This document shows, piece by piece, positions 6,242 to 8,597 of a stretch of 8,597 nucleotides of DNA. The first letter of the stretch is position 1, and each line of letters starts with the position of its first letter. Origin of the DNA: Planctomycetota bacterium (lineage in GTDB: Bacteria; Planctomycetota; SZUA-567); assembly GCA_031278535.1 (NCBI GenBank), contig JAITKH010000178.1, forward strand, positions 1 to 8,597, written 5' to 3'. Below the pieces are notes generated by a model. The model saw only the letters and a list, made by a program, of their open reading frames with translations, made no database searches and was not told the DNA's origin. The position numbers were made by a program, and so were the translations under genes.

Positions 6242-6423
6242 TTACAAGGCGTCTATTCAACACCAGGGAAAAGAATCGCCGTGCCGCTTTTCAACTTATT
6301 CCGGAAATTACAACCACAAAATTTCCAAAAGTCCCCTTGGAGAAGGCGAAGGAAATGGCTTCTGAATTGGCGCGGGAGCGGAAACAGGAAAAATCCAGAG
6401 GAGGCAAGGAAAACACGCGCTGA
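6242..6423 (+). pseudogene. Possible 3' end of a plus-strand gene, cut by the transposase relic
   Basis: A plus-strand frame reads LIPEITTTKFPKVPLEKAKE and continues as a charged helical tail ending GGKENTR before a TGA at 6421-6423, with a strong terminator hairpin 25 bp on. Frame and terminator agree in direction, which suggests the C-terminus of a gene whose front was lost where the transposase remnant begins. There is no convincing start codon and I do not recognise the family. It could also be chance. Confidence 0.25.
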
Positions 6424-6448
6424 TAGATATTGGATAACTTTTGATTTG

Positions 6449-6480
6449 ATGGCCCATCCGGCACCCGGATGGGCCATTTT
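6449..6480 (+). terminator. Rho-independent terminator hairpin
   Basis: A perfect 13-bp stem, ATGGCCCATCCGG paired with CCGGATGGGCCAT, has a 3-nt loop (CAC) and is followed on the plus strand by TTTT. It lies 25 bp after the plus-strand stop at 6423. It also sits 28 bp beyond the stop of the minus-strand methyltransferase gene; in that direction the stem is followed by CAAATCAAAAG, not a T run, so it is a weaker terminator there, though it may protect the transcript end. Confidence 0.75.
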
Positions 6481-6504
6481 GCATGCAAATCCTCATTGCC
6501 CGAA

Positions 6505-7287
6505 TTACCGCGCCATCAGCGCGAACACGCCCCATCCAAGATATTCCCGAGTGCATGCGGCGTAGCGTTCCGGTTCGGATGTCAGTTGTGCTCGAATTCC
6601 TTCCGCTAAATCGTCGTCAGGATTCGCTTCCAGCCATCGGCGCATGGTGAGCCACTTCGCCGCCTCGTATCTGTCCCAACCTTCCTGATCGGCCAAAACC
6701 ATTTCCACCACGTCGTAGCCCAAGCCGCAGAACGATGCGATGAGTTCCGGCAGCAAGAGAAAGTCGGAGATTGCGCCGGCATGGCATTCCTTGGCGACAT
6801 CTTCCGATGGCGGCATCCGCAACCAATATGGCTCGCCGACGAGGATGATTCCTCCCGGGCGGAGGCTTTTCGCCAGAAGTTCGATGGTGCCGGCGACACC
6901 TCCGCCGATCCATGTAGCGCCGACGCAGCCCGCCACGCCAACCTTTTCCTCGGCGACGTAACCTGCGGCGTCACCGTGGATGAACTCGACCCGATCAGCG
7001 ACTCCAAGTTCTTCCGCGCGGAATTTCGCCTGCTCGGAGAACAACCGGCTCATGTCTATGCCGACGCCGACGATTCCGTAATCGCGCGCCCAGGTGCAGA
7101 GCATTTCACCCGAACCACTGCCAAGGTCGAGCACGCGAGTCCCCGGTTCCAGGCGCAAAGCCGCGCCAAGAGTGGCGTACTTTTCTTGCGTGAACGGGTT
7201 ATGGATTCGGTGGGCGCTTTCGCTGATGTTGAAGATGCGTGGGATGTCCAATGCGGGAACCCCTTGTGCAAGGTTACTGTTTTTCAT
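6505..7287 (-). CDS. yjhP: Class I SAM-dependent methyltransferase, YjhP-like
   Basis: The product (260 aa) is, from memory, very close to E. coli YjhP: PRIFNISESAHRIHNPFT, VLDLGSGSGEMLCTWARD (52-69, SAM-binding motif I), GIDMS with D78 (motif II), HGDAAGYV (104-111), GEPYW (151-155), and a near-identical block from 192 to 225 containing EMVLADQEGWDRYEAAKW. It should be a soluble Rossmann-fold methyltransferase; the YjhP substrate is not known to me. E. coli yjhP sits in the mobile KpLE2 region beside the topAI-yjhQ toxin-antitoxin genes, fitting an accessory gene. The ATG at 7287 overlaps the upstream gene by 14 bp and has only a distant GGGAG. A TTG at 7251 has AAGGGG 8 nt upstream and would begin DIPRIF like YjhP (MDLPRIF), giving 248 aa; it is a serious alternative start. 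Confidence 0.92.
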   Translation of the reverse strand: MKNSNLAQGVPALDIPRIFNISESAHRIHNPFTQEKYATLGAALRLEPGTRVLDLGSGSGEMLCTWARDYGIVGVGIDMSRLFSEQAKFRAEELGVADRVEFIHGDAAGYVAEEKVGVAGCVGATWIGGGVAGTIELLAKSLRPGGIILVGEPYWLRMPPSEDVAKECHAGAISDFLLLPELIASFCGLGYDVVEMVLADQEGWDRYEAAKWLTMRRWLEANPDDDLAEGIRAQLTSEPERYAACTREYLGWGVFALMAR

Positions 7288-7825
7288 CGATCAAAAAGCG
7301 CTCCCGCTGTATGGCGTCATATAGTTTTTCGCCGCGTCGAAGCATTGCAACCCGTTCGGACAAGAATTCATGCTCTTGGGGATTCCCCATCACATTTTTC
7401 CGGTAATTTTCGACCCGTTTTGCCTGACCGCGCAGTGCTCGGCGCATGGCGTCAAGCGGAACCAATTTGTCGGGCGCGGCCTTCTCGCTGTCGCGATAGG
7501 CATGTTCCTTATAGGCTTCCGGAGTTTCGAGCAATTGCCTGTATACTTTCTCGCCGGCATTGAAGTCGGCAATACCTTGCTCTACAGATTTCAATGTCGA
7601 GGGCAATTGCGCGTATACAATGAGGTCATTTCGCTGGAATGCCTTTTCGGCAATCAGCAAATCACCAAATGAAGCCGTACAGACAAAATCGGTGAGGGTA
7701 GCCGCCGAACGCTTCATCGTGTCGCCGTATTGCTTTTCTACCCGCGATCTCGCGCGTTTTTCATAGGCAGTGGCCTGGGCGGCGGTCCAGGTCAAGAGAT
7801 CGGCAAGTTTCTCCTCATTGATCAT
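7274..7825 (-). CDS. Hypothetical helical protein (183 aa)
   Basis: I do not recognise a named family. The 183-aa product looks soluble and mostly helical, rich in charged residues, with no signal peptide or membrane segment. Features that look conserved rather than random include LLTWTAAQATAYEKRARSRV near the start, KRSAATLTDFVCTASFGDLL (38-57), the DLIVYAQLPSTLKSVEQGIA stretch, and a very basic C-terminal part. The ATG at 7825 lies inside the end of the upstream gene (11-bp overlap) with GAGG about 9 nt before it, and its own end overlaps the methyltransferase start by 14 bp. Tight overlaps on both sides argue for a real, co-translated gene. Codon use looks like its neighbours. A role as partner of the preceding small protein is plausible but unproven. 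Confidence 0.75.
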   Translation of the reverse strand: MINEEKLADLLTWTAAQATAYEKRARSRVEKQYGDTMKRSAATLTDFVCTASFGDLLIAEKAFQRNDLIVYAQLPSTLKSVEQGIADFNAGEKVYRQLLETPEAYKEHAYRDSEKAAPDKLVPLDAMRRALRGQAKRVENYRKNVMGNPQEHEFLSERVAMLRRGEKLYDAIQRERFLIDEKQ

Positions 7826-8069
7826 TCAACCAATCCTCGCCATACGCTTCATTGGCATGAGTAATGTTGTAGCGCTTCAACAGGAATTCCTTGCCCATAA
7901 CTTCCGCGATTATTTTGGCCCAACGGGGATGGATGGGCATCTGTCTGATCAACCTGTCCGCTTCATCATAATCGCCGGTTCCGCAGGCATCGGCAGCCGC
8001 TTCAAATATGGCATCCCGCTCTTCGGCGGTGTATTTCTTTTGCAGATTGACTTCCATTGCGCTCGTCAT
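7815..8069 (-). CDS. Small hypothetical acidic protein (84 aa)
   Basis: The 84-aa product begins MTSAMEVNLQKKYTAEERDA and contains GDYDEADRLIRQMPIHPRWA and a GEDWLNDQ end. It looks like a small helical soluble protein. The 'GDYxEADRLIxQxPxHP...YGxDWL' pattern resembles a recurring family of uncharacterised small bacterial proteins that I cannot name. The start is the ATG at 8069: GGGAG lies 8 nt upstream, whereas the longer frame to 8123 would begin at the predicted transcription start. It is first in a three-gene operon and overlaps the next gene by 11 bp. A small acidic protein before a larger basic one recalls antitoxin-toxin order, but there is no recognised domain to support that. Confidence 0.75.
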   Translation of the reverse strand: MTSAMEVNLQKKYTAEERDAIFEAAADACGTGDYDEADRLIRQMPIHPRWAKIIAEVMGKEFLLKRYNITHANEAYGEDWLNDQ

Positions 8070-8130
8070 AATTGAATCTCCCGTCACTTGCACTGGAATA
8101 TGGCTGTCATCAGCCTGTGCCATCGCAATG

Positions 8131-8159
8131 AGTATACTCGTACCTTCCAGTCAAGGCAA
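8131..8159 (-). promoter_or_regulatory. Promoter of the three-gene yjhP-like operon
   Basis: On the minus strand TTGCCT (8159..8154) is followed by 17 bp and TATACT (8136..8131). Transcription would begin near 8124, giving a leader of about 55 nt and supporting the ATG at 8069 as the start of the first gene. The -35 matches 4 of 6 bases. An overlapping TTGACT exists, but only 12 bp from this -10. Confidence 0.6.
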
Positions 8160-8220
8160 CTCCAGGCGAAAATCACTTCACCATTATTATGCTCCCTCGA
8201 CCTCAAGCCCAAGGATTGGC

Positions 8221-8294
8221 AGGGGACGCCCCTTTCATCCCGTCACCGTCACCCCGGCCCTCGTGCTTGTGCGACCGAGGCTGACGGCGACGGG
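8221..8294. repeat. Compound inverted repeat / structured intergenic element
   Basis: Two hairpins lie side by side. AGGGG-ACG-CCCCT occupies 8221-8233. The larger one pairs CCCGTCACCGTCA (8239-8251) with TGACGGCGACGGG (8282-8294) at 12 of 13 positions, the exception being a G-U wobble if transcribed from the minus strand. Inside it CCTCG (8259-8263) pairs with CGAGG (8276-8280) around a 12-nt loop, with a 7-versus-1 asymmetric bulge between the stems. No T run follows on either strand, so it is not a standard terminator. It could be a REP-like element, a recombination site or a structured RNA. The rest of 8160-8414 shows no supported gene; its left end of about 120 bp next to the transposase is AT-rich. 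Confidence 0.6.
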
Positions 8295-8414
8295 ATTGCA
8301 GGGGCTTGTAACCCGAAGCATTGAAGGAAAAGACAACCGCACAACAATGCAGTTAAATTATAACGCTTTAAGTAACAAGGTATTTGTTTATGATTTTCCA
8401 TAAATATTTTCTTA

Positions 8415-8597
8415 GTGGACTTTTTGAAATTATGCGGCCCAGGCGAGAGCATTGACAAGGAGTTCCTGAATTATCGCAAGGTTGGAACGAGAGGACGACA
8501 TGGCAATAATTCTTTCACCCCATAGTTGTTTGCGTACGTCGGCCAAGGCGTCGAGGAAGGAGACGCGGTTCTTTTCGCCGTACCCTTCTCGTTGGAT
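8415..8597. repeat. Direct repeat, right copy (transposase 3' end), continues past window
   Basis: Matches 5816-5998 in the same orientation with 16 mismatches and no gaps. It starts with the same GTGGACTTTTTGAAATTA, and the sequences diverge just outside this point (ACGTGG in the left copy, TAGTGG in the right), placing the element edge here. Confidence 0.9.
8430..8597 (-). CDS. IS4-type transposase, C-terminal end (cut by window edge)
   Basis: The last 55 codons and TAA stop of a transposase are visible, from IQREGYGEKNRVSFLDALAD to LLVNALAWAA. They differ from the relic at 5831-6241 at only 5 residues (for example KELWRER against KQLWGER), fewer than 16 nucleotide changes would give without selection. 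The catalytic region is outside the window, so whether this copy is complete is unknown. If intact it would be the active relative of the left relic. Confidence 0.85.
   Translation of the reverse strand: MQREGYGEKNRVSFLDALADVRKQLWGERIIAMSSSRSNLAIIQELLVNALAWAA

Noticed and set aside
6781..7563. 260-aa plus-strand open frame
   Set aside because: Antisense to the YjhP-like methyltransferase and the 183-aa gene, both better supported.
7815..8123. 102-aa version of the small hypothetical protein
   Set aside because: Its start coincides with the predicted transcription start; the ATG at 8069 has a GGGAG site at good spacing.
8239..8294. Hairpin as an integron attC site
   Set aside because: The bulged stem is suggestive, but no GTTRRRY/RYYYAAC core sites flank it and no integrase is visible.
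8249..8401. Possible 50-aa minus-strand peptide with a hydrophobic stretch
   Set aside because: No Shine-Dalgarno at the ATG at 8401, and most of its C-terminal half is the hairpin sequence; more likely non-coding.
1..8597. tRNA, rRNA or CRISPR array
   Set aside because: I looked for tRNA-like cloverleaf segments, rRNA motifs and regularly spaced repeats and saw none.

Overview
This 8.6 kb window reads like a GC-rich (my rough impression, near 60% in coding parts) chromosome of a Gram-negative, sugar-using bacterium. Evidence for that is a lipobox-bearing lipoprotein, sigma-70 style promoters, purine-rich Shine-Dalgarno sites, an RpiR regulator, and a methyltransferase very close to E. coli YjhP. 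The phylum cannot be fixed from sequence alone. Transposase relics and a group II intron tail point to a genome rich in mobile elements, such as those of many gut bacteria. All supported protein genes lie on the minus strand and are described here from right to left.

Right part (about 5816-8597). Two copies of the 3' end of an IS4-type DDE transposase, about 91% identical over 183 bp and in the same orientation, sit 2599 bp apart. The left copy is a 5'-truncated relic; the right copy runs off the window. Between them is a compact operon with its own promoter: an 84-aa unknown protein, a 183-aa unknown helical protein and a YjhP-like SAM methyltransferase, with overlapping ends. A strong plus-strand hairpin terminator follows the operon, and a long hairpin lies upstream of its promoter.

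Middle part (3340-5694). A second operon with a good promoter encodes a CAP/SCP-domain lipoprotein, a ROK protein resembling D-allose kinase AlsK but lacking the catalytic Asp and the ATP-motif residues, and a TIM-barrel sugar 3-epimerase/isomerase with all four metal ligands. The lipoprotein and ROK genes overlap by ATGA.

Gap (2586-3339). There is no convincing protein gene. It holds a recognisable group II intron domain V plus domain VI on the plus strand, probably the remnant of an intron, followed by sequence I cannot explain.

Left part (1-2585). A third operon begins with a near-ideal promoter (TTGACA, 17 bp, TATTAT) and a 15-bp palindrome just upstream of it. It encodes an RpiR/SIS-domain regulator, an enolase-family protein with two active-site substitutions (the SHRSGETED His is Ala, and the DIQEF Glu is Asp), and the N-terminus of a 2-hydroxyacid dehydrogenase whose start overlaps the enolase stop by ATGA.

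Taken together, the left and middle operons look like one carbohydrate locus: a phosphosugar-sensing regulator, a sugar epimerase, a possible pseudokinase sugar sensor, an altered enolase and a 2-hydroxyacid dehydrogenase. The pathway is not one I can name. The altered enolase and altered ROK protein are the most interesting items.
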